Counted from the first letter of the stretch, positions 1-5,326 are shown. The stretch: DNA of 5,364 nt from Hyphomicrobiales bacterium (GCA_015494185.1 WGBT01000407.1:1-5364), one strand, 5' to 3'. Translations and numbers: made by a program. The notes: generated by a model not told the origin, from the letters alone.

Positions 1-658
1 AAGACGAACGCTGTTGCCATTGCGTCCTTTGCCTGTGACCTTTGCTTTCTCCCGCCTGATCAACGGCAAAAGCCGAAACCGGTTTTTTGATTTTGGCCAA
101 TTGCGAAAAACAAACCGAGCCACGGCTGCGTTGTAACAACCGCAAGGCTGCTTTTGTCGGCGCAACAGTATTGAGTTGGCGTTTAATGGCGCGGCTGAAA
201 CGCATCATGGCGCGCCGGGTTCCTCGGTCCCACTGACCGGTTTCAAAGCCAAGATAACAGCCCACCCGGCGCAATTCACTTTGAATTTTAACTGTAAGGG
301 CCGATTGGCTGGCTGACAAATCGGCTTCACGGCGGGGACCAAAACGGGGGCCCTCCCTGCCCGGCAAATCAAGCCGATCCAATTGCAGGGCGTCCATCAA
401 ATCGGCAGCATCTGGGACCAGAAATGAAACCCGGGTATTGCGCTTGGACTTTACTTTCTGGTTTTGACGAAGATCGGTCTTTTGGACATGCTCTGCCGGC
501 TCATCTATGGCGAACTCGCCTTTCCCGCCTGCAAAGTTTTCGGCCGTCTTGCTCCAACCGGTTTGATGGGCGTTGCGCGTATCTAAATGCTTGGCGTAAA
601 TTCTGGCGCCAGCGATCAGAACCGCGAAGCTCAAAAAAACAACCGCTGCTCTGAACAT
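1..658 (-). CDS. Exported protein with peptidoglycan-binding-like domain (partial, 3' end outside window)
   Basis: An open frame of 219 codons without a stop runs from the ATG at 658-656 to the left edge, so the C-terminus is missing. Residues about 4-20 (start MFRAAVVFLSFAVLIAGA) form a hydrophobic signal peptide or signal anchor; there is no lipobox cysteine. A charged, low-complexity linker of about 95 residues follows. Residues about 121-183 resemble a PGBD-like (peptidoglycan-binding domain 1) fold: LTVKIQSELRRVGCYLG, then GQWDRGTRRAMMRFSRA, then a Leu-rich helix ending in SVC. The RxGC...VC cysteine pair (residues 134 and 183) is typical of an alphaproteobacterial subgroup of this fold and could form a disulfide, which suits a periplasmic location. 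A GGAG (complement of 670-673) lies 11 bases before the ATG, slightly far. The next in-frame upstream codons contain no better start. What the domain binds and what lies downstream cannot be seen. The competing rightward frame at 424-654 has no recognisable features. Confidence 0.72.
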   Translation of the reverse strand, partial: MFRAAVVFLSFAVLIAGARIYAKHLDTRNAHQTGWSKTAENFAGGKGEFAIDEPAEHVQKTDLRQNQKVKSKRNTRVSFLVPDAADLMDALQLDRLDLPGREGPRFGPRREADLSASQSALTVKIQSELRRVGCYLGFETGQWDRGTRRAMMRFSRAIKRQLNTVAPTKAALRLLQRSRGSVCFSQLAKIKKPVSAFAVDQAGESKGHRQRTQWQQRSS

Positions 659-740
659 CAGCCCATCAACTCCAAAAACGGCCCATGTTTAAGGAACACG
701 ATAAGATAAATTCCGGGCCCTGTTAGAAATCCTGGGCGCT

Positions 741-761
741 AATCATGAAGGGAGCATGATT
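741..761. repeat. Inverted repeat AATCATG-N7-CATGATT
   Basis: Two perfect 7-base arms (741-747 and 755-761) are separated by AAGGGAG. The site lies about 85-105 bases upstream of the leftward gene's start, a reasonable place for an operator. A competing smaller pairing, GGGA (750-753) with TCCC (761-764), overlaps it. It could act as a DNA-binding dyad or as an RNA hairpin in the leftward transcript's leader. No regulator is known from the sequence. Confidence 0.4.
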
Positions 762-767
762 CCCCTC

Positions 768-805
768 CAATTGCGCCAGCCTCCGAACTCAATTGAACCC
801 AATTG
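768..805. promoter_or_regulatory. Cluster of three CAATTG palindromes
   Basis: CAATTG occurs at 768-773, 790-795 and 800-805. The last two start exactly 10 bases apart, about one helical turn, so a protein bound to both would face the same side of the DNA. This is a possible regulator-binding cluster, but the word is short and the region is AT-rich. Confidence 0.2.
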
Positions 806-873
806 TAATCAGTGAAATACGGCAAAATTGGTATTTTCAACCGTATGGATTACAAAAAGTTGTCTGTTCGAGA

Positions 874-886
874 GGCTAGACTAGCC
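874..886. promoter_or_regulatory. Perfect dyad GGCTAG-A-CTAGCC
   Basis: Six-base arms flank a single central base. A one-base loop cannot form an RNA hairpin, so if the site is functional it is more likely a DNA-binding dyad. It contains CTAG twice, a tetramer that is under-represented in many bacterial genomes and often found in operator-like sites. It lies about 190 bases upstream of the rightward gene and 215 upstream of the leftward one, so its target is unclear. Confidence 0.3.
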
Positions 887-988
887 AAATTCGGTTAACT
901 CATCCTTACCGGCAACCGCTCTTACAGAAGGATCATGACCTAACTTCCAATCCAACTCACAGCCCCCCGATCAGATCGTTCAAGCAGT

Positions 989-1021
989 TTGACATGATTT
1001 AGGCTTGTACAGCAATATAAA
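989..1021 (+). promoter_or_regulatory. Possible sigma-70-type promoter for the 1073 gene
   Basis: A consensus -35 box TTGACA lies at 989-994. An AT-rich stretch, CAATATAAA, at 1013-1021 could supply the -10 element. No hexamer at the ideal 17-base spacing is good: CAATAT gives 18 and TATAAA gives 21. The position, 50-80 bases upstream of the start codon, fits the first gene of the rightward cluster. Confidence 0.35.
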
Positions 1022-1072
1022 GTTTCAGACAGTGCTCTTTGAGAACCAATATCATAATCTCAGGCTTGGGAG

Positions 1073-1954
1073 ATGCAATCATTGGATCGCAAAAAACATC
1101 TTGTTCTAGGCGGGGTGCTGACAATGCTGTTAGCCGCTGGTGCAAGCATTGCTCCAGCTCTTGCCGGCGAATGGATCGAATCTTTCAAAGGTAAGCCGAC
1201 CGATTATCTTATTCAGCGCGGCAATGAAAAACTGCGTCCGCAACCGCTGATGAAACTCAAAGCCGGAGACAAGATCTTCGTGATTGCACCAGCGGGTCAG
1301 ATCAGCATTCTCAAAGCCAATAAGCGAATCTTGAAAGTGACACGGAACAACGCCCCTTATACAGTTCCCCAAACCCCGGAAGCGGCAACGGTGTGGGACA
1401 ATCTTCTCAATATTGCCTCTGGCTGGGTTGCGACAAGTCACGGTGAGGCAACCTTGACCGAGGCGATAACCCGTGGCCAGCTTCCGCCAGTACAAGTCCC
1501 AACTGCCCCTGCTGAGCAGAATTTGCTGATCAGCGGTGAGCCTGCGCTTGCCGTGGTTTGGCGTGGCGGTGCCGCCCCGTTTCATGTCACCCTGATCGAC
1601 AAACGAACCAAAGCTGAAATCATCACCCAAACCAATATTGAACGCCGTGGCACCCTGCTCGACCTCCCACCGCTGAAACCCGGACTTTATCGCTTGCAGA
1701 TCACGTCCCTTGGCAGTCCCCGGAAACTATTCGTCAATATCGAGCTTCGTGTTGTCGATAAATCCCAACTGCCCCAGCAAGCCCAAAAACTGCTTCAAGC
1801 GAATCTGCCAACATCGATCAAAAACCGTTTGCTGGTGACCATACTCGCACAATTCGTGCCCTGGCGTTTTCAAGCTTACGATCTGGCGGAGCGTCATCAG
1901 TTCCACGCCGCCCAACTGGCCCTCGAAAATGGCCAATATCCAAAACGCAGGTAA
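1073..1954 (+). CDS. Secreted protein with FecR-like and Ig-like segments, function unknown
   Basis: The 293-residue protein begins with a clear Sec signal peptide: a basic start (MQSLDRKKH), a hydrophobic core (residues 10-26) and an ALA|G cleavage site after residue 31. It is therefore predicted to be periplasmic. Residues about 41-100 contain LKAGDKIFV followed by short beta-strand-like segments, reminiscent of the FecR-type 'threshold' motif. Residues about 151-228 contain ALAVVWRGGAAPFHVTLID and LKPGLYRLQI, which look like an Ig-like or carbohydrate-binding beta-sandwich. A helical tail rich in Gln and Leu ends at residue 293. Proteins with this combination occur near CHAT/TPR genes in Proteobacteria, which fits the TPR gene downstream; that link is inference. 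An AGG at 1062-1064 lies 8 bases before the ATG and supports this start. The internal Met at residue 18 would destroy the signal peptide. No catalytic motif is visible. Confidence 0.82.
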   Translation: MQSLDRKKHLVLGGVLTMLLAAGASIAPALAGEWIESFKGKPTDYLIQRGNEKLRPQPLMKLKAGDKIFVIAPAGQISILKANKRILKVTRNNAPYTVPQTPEAATVWDNLLNIASGWVATSHGEATLTEAITRGQLPPVQVPTAPAEQNLLISGEPALAVVWRGGAAPFHVTLIDKRTKAEIITQTNIERRGTLLDLPPLKPGLYRLQITSLGSPRKLFVNIELRVVDKSQLPQQAQKLLQANLPTSIKNRLLVTILAQFVPWRFQAYDLAERHQFHAAQLALENGQYPKRR

Positions 1955-2008
1955 AATTTATCAGCGGTCTTTGGGTTGGTGATATCAAGACGTTTTTCTG
2001 TTTGAATT

Positions 2009-2110
2009 GGATCCTCCCCCCTCCCCCGCGCTGAACTGCCACTTACAAACTCAGTTGACGGCAAAGCCAAGTTCGGTCAGTCTTGCTCCCCAGGAGGGGA
2101 AAGAGGATCC
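2009..2110 (+). promoter_or_regulatory. Possible structured leader upstream of the small secreted-protein gene
   Basis: The 182-base gap 1955-2136 holds no gene and no clear terminator. In it, GGATCCTC (2009-2016) is perfectly complementary to GAGGATCC (2103-2110). Just inside, CCCCTCC (2018-2024) pairs with GGAGGGG (2093-2099), giving a 15-base-pair stem with one small internal loop. A short alternative hairpin, TCCCC (2087-2091) with GGGGA (2096-2100), uses the same bases, so the two folds exclude each other. The structure ends 12 bases before the ribosome-binding site of the next gene. It could be regulatory, or a by-product of a C-rich tract. Confidence 0.25.
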
Positions 2111-2122
2111 GTAATAATGACT

Positions 2123-2127
2123 AGGAG
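2123..2127 (+). promoter_or_regulatory. Ribosome-binding site AGGAG
   Basis: AGGAG lies 9 bases before the ATG at 2137 and fixes the start of the small secreted-protein gene. A second purine tract, AGGAGGGG (2092-2099), further upstream serves no visible frame. Confidence 0.7.
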
Positions 2128-2136
2128 ACAGCAATT

Positions 2137-2466
2137 ATGCTCATAAAATTATCCTTTCGCCGCACGGGAATCCTATCGGTGGCATTTGCCATCATGGTCA
2201 CCGTTATGACGGTATTAATAATCGCATCCCCAGCACAAGCCGCCCCGAAATGCCAGCCCTGGTTCAATTCCGGCAAAGGCAAGGTTTCAAAAACGGTTTG
2301 GGGGGCGAAATTCAGTGCCCGGGCTGCATGGCGCAGAAAAATCAGATCGCTTTATGGACTGCGTTGGATCTATTGGCACAGGGCCCGCGAGCGCCATTAT
2401 TATTGTGAAAAACGTGGCAGCAGAAAGCACCGTTGTATTGCCTATGCCAAAGCTTGCCGTCTTTAA
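2137..2466 (+). CDS. Small basic cysteine-containing secreted protein, function unknown
   Basis: The 109-residue product has a long signal peptide. Basic residues K4, R8 and R9 precede a hydrophobic stretch at residues 11-30, and SPAQA|AP gives cleavage after residue 35. The mature part is about 74 residues, strongly basic (many Arg, Lys and His) and rich in Trp and Tyr. It has four cysteines (residues 39, 90, 100, 107) that could form two disulfides in the periplasm. The pattern W-A...ARAAWRRK..LYG..W..W..AR....C......C.AYA.AC resembles small secreted alphaproteobacterial proteins of unknown function. No enzyme motif is seen. The charge would suit binding to nucleic acid, lipopolysaccharide or peptidoglycan, but that is speculation. 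A good ribosome site precedes it, and the membrane-TPR gene starts 64 bases downstream, so the two may be co-transcribed. Confidence 0.78.
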   Translation: MLIKLSFRRTGILSVAFAIMVTVMTVLIIASPAQAAPKCQPWFNSGKGKVSKTVWGAKFSARAAWRRKIRSLYGLRWIYWHRARERHYYCEKRGSRKHRCIAYAKACRL

Positions 2467-2473
2467 CACTGGC

Positions 2474-2487
2474 CATGATGAATCATG
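2474..2487. repeat. Dyad CATGAT-GA-ATCATG between the small gene and the TPR gene
   Basis: Perfect 6-base arms flank a two-base spacer, 8 bases after the stop of the small secreted-protein gene and 43 bases before the start of the TPR gene. The arms repeat the word found in the 741-761 inverted repeat. It could be an operator or a weak RNA fold; it has no T-run and is not a terminator. Confidence 0.3.
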
Positions 2488-2517
2488 ATCTTGCTCCAGA
2501 TTCAATAATGTGCAAAT

Positions 2518-2523
2518 AGGCGG
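2518..2523 (+). promoter_or_regulatory. Ribosome-binding site AGGCGG that decides the TPR gene start
   Basis: AGGCGG (one mismatch to AGGAGG) ends 7 bases before the ATG at 2531. The frame could be opened earlier at a GTG (2510), but no purine-rich site precedes that codon. The ATG is therefore preferred. Confidence 0.55.
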
Positions 2524-2530
2524 CCTTGAC

Positions 2531-4960
2531 ATGCATGATCTCATTCTCGCGCTGGTCGACCAAGTGAACGAGCTTGGTTCACTTGGCATTGTTTTAGAGG
2601 TTGTCAGCGCCTTTTTGGCGGGAGCCGGCTTTGCTTATGTTGCTCTGCGCCGCCGGGTCTTGCGGGTCCTTCAACATGAAGAACGTCTGGAACGTGACCG
2701 TGACTATTGGCGTGACAAGAGTGAGCGGCAACGGTTGGAGGCCGAGCAAAACCAGGCTCAGATCGAACGGCTGCTGAACCGGTTGCCCGATCATGTCCTG
2801 CAACATGCGGTTTCAGAATTTGGTTGTGGGAATGACGATCAGGCCGGGCTCACCTTACGCCATTGGTTTACCGAGGAAAAAAATTCGATTGCCGAGATTT
2901 TGTTGCGCATCAGCGAGTGGATGTTGTCCTATGCGGTGGAAAATCCCAAGGCGCTGACCGGAGCTGAGCATTTCATCGCGCTGGCCACCCATATCGACCC
3001 AGAAAATCGCAATGCAGCCATGCTGCGTGAAGAAGTGGAGATGGCCCGTGACAAGTTTTTCCAAACCGAAGACGCCGATCTGGCCCCCAATGCCTTGTCG
3101 TCACTGGCGCTCGTTGATGAATTGGTGGCCCAAGTGCCAACAACGGAAACGGTCCAGGAATTGAACGGGCTTGGCCTGCATTTGTTGTTGGAAGGCGGTT
3201 ATTACCATGTCGCTTTGGCGGTTCTTCGCCGCGCGCGCTATGCGGCACGCAAACTGTTTGGGGCCGACCATAAACATACCATGACGATCTCTGACAATGT
3301 TGCCCAAGCTCTACGTTATCTAGGACGTTATGACGAAGCCGAAAAACTTCACCGCGAAGTCCTCGAATTACGGATCAAGAAACTGGGCCACAATCATGCC
3401 GACACGCTGACCAGCAAGAATAATCTTGCCGAAACCTTGACCGCGCTTGGCCAACTGGAGGAGGCCGAAAAGCTGCATCGGGAAGTCCTGGCCATTCGTT
3501 CCGAAGTCTTGGGCAAGACTAATCCCAAAACCCTGGTCAGCAAACAAAATCTTGCCGAAACCTTGAATGCTGGAGGACGGCACAAAGAAGCCGAGCGCCA
3601 TTATCGGGAAATTCTGAAAATTTACTCCGACAATCTGGGGGCGGATACCCCCCATAGCCTGCTTGTCAAGACCGGCTTGGCCGACACGCTCGATGCCCTG
3701 CAACGTTTCAAGGAAGCGGAAAGCCTTTACCGGGAAGTGTTTGCCAGACTGAAAGTCAAACTGGGGCCTGAAGATCCGCAAACCCTCTTGGTTCAACGTA
3801 AATTCGCCGAAGTTCTCTCTCATCTGGGAAAACACCAACAGGCCCAAAAATTATTGGAGGATGTCCTGCAAAAACAGACCAAGGCACTTGGTCCCGATCA
3901 TGTCGAAACGCTGGAGACGCGCAGCCGTTTGGCCGCCATCTTAAATGCCAGTGGCCAACATGAGGCTGCGGAACAACATCTTGAGGTGGTCTTGGAACGG
4001 CGTCATGAAAGGCTGGGCCCCCGTCACGCGGATACCATTCGCACCAAGCAGGACCTGGCTGCAACCCTGGATGCCCTTGGCCGTTATACCGAAGCGGTCA
4101 ATTACTATCGTGAAGTGGTCGAGTTCAATGCTGAAGTTCTAGGCCCCGAACATCCCGAAACCATCAAGACCCAAAACGACCTTGCCACCGGCTTGCGTCA
4201 CCTTGGAAACTATGCCGAGGCCAAGCAGATTTACAGCAAGACGCTGGAGCTCTCGCGCAAGGTGCTTGGGGTTTCTCATCCCAGCACGATTCTCACAAAA
4301 ACCAATCTCGCCCGTACCTTGGGCGATCTTGGCCGCCATGCCGAAGCCGAAAAATTACACCGCCGGGTCTATCAAATCCTGGCTGACAAGCTTGGCCCCG
4401 ACCACCCTGATACGTTACTGGCCAAGGCCGTGGTCGCCAATACGCTGGGCGAACTTGGTCAACATGAGGAAGCCGAGCGGCTTCAACGGGAAGTGCTTGT
4501 CATGGAAATGAGAATGCTGGGCCCGGATCATCCCAATACGCTGGCCAGCCGGGCCAATCTCGCCAACACTCTTGATGCCTTGGGCCGTCATGCCGAGGCG
4601 GCAGAAATTCGCCCCGCCGGTCAAGCCGGACAAAAGGTCATAGACGAGCCCCCCGATCCCGGTGAACAGTTGGCCAAGGGGAACATTGCCCGGACCCTCA
4701 ACACGCTGGGCCGCCATGCCGAGGCAGAAAAATTTTATCGGGAAATGCTTGCCACCCGCACCGAAAAACTGGGCGCGGACCATCCGCACACCTTGCGCAG
4801 CAAGCATGGCCTGGCACTCACGCTTGTGGCCCTCGATCAGATCGATCAGGCTATTGATTTGCTACGTGAAACTTTGCAAGCCAGACAGCGGGTTTTGGGG
4901 AACTCTCACCCTGACACGCGAAAAACCAAGGAGGCACTGGCCGCCTTGCAAAACCGATAA
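2531..4960 (+). CDS. Membrane-anchored coiled-coil protein with kinesin-light-chain-type TPR array
   Basis: From the ATG at 2531 the product has 809 residues (816 if the upstream GTG at 2510 is used). Residues about 17-39 form one transmembrane helix (LGIVLEVVSAFLAGAGFAYV) followed by RRR. With acidic residues before the helix and basic ones after, the positive-inside rule puts the C-terminal bulk in the cytoplasm. Residues about 43-85 are highly charged with heptad-like spacing, probably a coiled coil. Residues about 105-175 form a helical domain containing one TPR-like hairpin (GAEHFIALATHIDPENRNA). From about residue 202 to the end, TPRs of the TPR_10/TPR_12 (kinesin light chain) type repeat every 42 residues, each ending LGPDHPxT. 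About 14 units plus a capping helix are present; the helix B part of one unit near residues 694-712 is replaced by a Pro/Gly-rich stretch. Such arrays bind protein partners. There is no CHAT, NB-ARC, kinase or other effector domain. The gene follows the small secreted-protein gene by 64 bases and converges with groEL. Confidence 0.88.
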   Translation: MHDLILALVDQVNELGSLGIVLEVVSAFLAGAGFAYVALRRRVLRVLQHEERLERDRDYWRDKSERQRLEAEQNQAQIERLLNRLPDHVLQHAVSEFGCGNDDQAGLTLRHWFTEEKNSIAEILLRISEWMLSYAVENPKALTGAEHFIALATHIDPENRNAAMLREEVEMARDKFFQTEDADLAPNALSSLALVDELVAQVPTTETVQELNGLGLHLLLEGGYYHVALAVLRRARYAARKLFGADHKHTMTISDNVAQALRYLGRYDEAEKLHREVLELRIKKLGHNHADTLTSKNNLAETLTALGQLEEAEKLHREVLAIRSEVLGKTNPKTLVSKQNLAETLNAGGRHKEAERHYREILKIYSDNLGADTPHSLLVKTGLADTLDALQRFKEAESLYREVFARLKVKLGPEDPQTLLVQRKFAEVLSHLGKHQQAQKLLEDVLQKQTKALGPDHVETLETRSRLAAILNASGQHEAAEQHLEVVLERRHERLGPRHADTIRTKQDLAATLDALGRYTEAVNYYREVVEFNAEVLGPEHPETIKTQNDLATGLRHLGNYAEAKQIYSKTLELSRKVLGVSHPSTILTKTNLARTLGDLGRHAEAEKLHRRVYQILADKLGPDHPDTLLAKAVVANTLGELGQHEEAERLQREVLVMEMRMLGPDHPNTLASRANLANTLDALGRHAEAAEIRPAGQAGQKVIDEPPDPGEQLAKGNIARTLNTLGRHAEAEKFYREMLATRTEKLGADHPHTLRSKHGLALTLVALDQIDQAIDLLRETLQARQRVLGNSHPDTRKTKEALAALQNR
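3134..4897 (+). repeat. Tandem 126-base repeats encoding 42-residue TPR units
   Basis: The motif (L/F)G-x-x-H-x-x-T recurs at an exact 42-residue spacing 14 times: at residues 243, 285, 327, 369, 411, 453, 495, 537, 579, 621, 663, 705 (degenerate), 747 and 789 of the 809-residue protein. At DNA level the units share stretches such as GCCGAAGCCGAAAAA and CGGGAAGT, so the array grew by duplication in whole 126-base steps. No insertion or deletion breaks the register. Confidence 0.85.
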
Positions 4961-4974
4961 GCCCAAACTGACGT

Positions 4975-4995
4975 CCATACTTTCGGCCATACTTT
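4975..4995. repeat. Short direct repeat CCATACTTT
   Basis: Two identical 9-base copies (4975-4983 and 4987-4995) are separated by CGG, 14 bases after the TPR stop codon and just before the first long palindrome. It may be a slippage duplication. I see no function in it. Confidence 0.4.
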
Positions 4996-5009
4996 TGAGA
5001 CCAGTGACG

Positions 5010-5093
5010 ATCAGCCCCCTGACCTTTTATTCGTATCCCATCAATTGAGACAAAGAACCTTTAAAGGGATACGAATAAAAGGTCAGGGCTGAT
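5010..5093. repeat. Long near-perfect palindrome (element A), MITE- or REP-like
   Basis: The left arm at 5010-5039 and the right arm at 5066-5093 are reverse complements over 28 positions, apart from two extra C residues in the left arm. The core reads TGACCTTTTATTCGTATCCC. The 26-base loop includes the self-complementary words TCAATTGA (5041-5048) and, across the loop edge, CCTTTAAAGG (5058-5067). No T-run follows either end, so it is not a canonical terminator. I see no flanking target-site duplication. Its perfection and the related copy next to it suggest a dispersed palindromic element moved in trans, but a role in protecting mRNA ends from 3' exonucleases is equally possible. Confidence 0.7.
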
Positions 5094-5106
5094 GGGCTTG
5101 GATATG

Positions 5107-5209
5107 ATACCAGCAGTATTTACTATTGACCGCTGACGTTTCTCGTATTCCTTTGAACTTTTTTGCGTTAATTGAACGGTATACGAATGAAGGCAGGGGC
5201 CGCTGGTAT
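5107..5209. repeat. Degenerate second palindrome (element B) related to element A
   Basis: The outer ends ATACCAGC (5107-5114) and GCTGGTAT (5202-5209) are perfect inverted repeats. Inside them, CTGACGTTTCTCGTATTCC (5133-5151) and the complement of GGTATACGAATGAAGGCAGG (about 5178-5197) are recognisable variants of element A's core, sharing TTCGTAT and a CTG/CAGG flank. The left arm carries extra bases (about 5115-5130). The element therefore looks like an older or diverged copy in tandem with A. Confidence 0.5.
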
Positions 5210-5218
5210 GAAATGACA

Positions 5219-5254
5219 AAGGGCTGCTTCCCAAATGGAGCAGCCCTTCTTTTT
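5219..5254. terminator. Strong hairpin terminator between the TPR gene and groEL, probably bidirectional
   Basis: AAGGGCTGCT (5219-5228) pairs perfectly with AGCAGCCCTT (5239-5248), and the loop can be tightened by TCC/GGA pairs. On the + strand the stem is followed by CTTTTTCC, a canonical rho-independent tail. On the - strand it is followed by only a short T-run (CCCTTTG), about 80 bases past the groEL stop codon. It could therefore end transcripts from both sides, with the rightward direction better formed. Confidence 0.8.
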
Positions 5255-5326
5255 CCTTGATTGGTCTTTTGAGTTGACAGAGCGGCGACAGCAACGGCCG
5301 CAAGGAGGACAGACAGGCCCCCGCCG

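Larger units (their letters stand above)
659..1072. other. Divergent intergenic region, 414 bases
   Basis: This spacer separates the leftward PGBD-like gene from the rightward secreted-protein gene, so both promoters should lie in it. It is visibly more AT-rich than the flanking genes. I see no coding frame longer than a dozen or so codons with a ribosome site, and no tRNA-like fold. It contains several short inverted repeats (741-761, 874-886), three CAATTG words (768-805), four CATGAT/ATCATG words, and a TTGACA box at 989-994; the main ones are listed separately. Confidence 0.7.
4961..5326. other. Convergent intergenic region, 366 bases
   Basis: This region lies between the stop codon of the TPR gene and the stop codon of the leftward groEL. 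It holds a short direct repeat, two related long palindromes and a strong hairpin terminator, each listed separately. A leftward open frame at 5061-5303 exists but crosses the palindromes and the terminator stem, has no recognisable motif and is not accepted as a gene. From 5255 to 5326 I see nothing except groEL 3' untranslated sequence. Confidence 0.7.

Noticed and set aside
424..654. Rightward 76-codon frame
   Set aside because: It lies entirely opposite the leftward PGBD-like gene, shows no domain or good ribosome site, and is Arg/Ser/Leu-rich as expected for an antisense shadow.
1130..1630. Leftward 166-codon frame inside the FecR/Ig-like gene
   Set aside because: The sense frame has a signal peptide, a ribosome site and sensible composition; the antisense one has neither a start context nor motifs.
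2054..2083. Promoter for the small secreted-protein gene from TTGACG at 2055-2060
   Set aside because: No -10-like hexamer is found at 16-18 bases; the region there is GC-rich.
2117..2146. Nine-codon upstream frame (MTRRQQLCS) overlapping the start of the small secreted-protein gene
   Set aside because: It could be a leader peptide, with AGAGG at 2102-2106 as a weak ribosome site, but it is too short to distinguish from chance and has no run of regulatory codons.
2510..2530. Upstream GTG start for the TPR gene
   Set aside because: No Shine-Dalgarno sequence precedes the GTG, whereas AGGCGG is well placed for the ATG at 2531. The seven extra residues add no feature.
3368..3847. Leftward 159-codon frame inside the TPR gene (and similar antisense frames at 4415-4807)
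   Set aside because: The 126-base repeat keeps antisense frames open by periodicity. The translations are themselves 42-residue repeats mirrored from the TPR array, with no independent features.
5010..5093. Element A as the rho-independent terminator of the TPR gene
   Set aside because: The stem is far longer than usual, the loop is 26 bases and no T-run follows on either strand. The canonical terminator is the later hairpin at 5219-5254.
5010..5209. CRISPR array
   Set aside because: The repeats are inverted, only two related units exist, they differ in length, and there are no regular spacers or cas genes.
5061..5303. Leftward 80-codon frame downstream of groEL
   Set aside because: It crosses the palindromes and the terminator stem, has no recognisable motif, and would sit beyond the groEL stop in repeat DNA.
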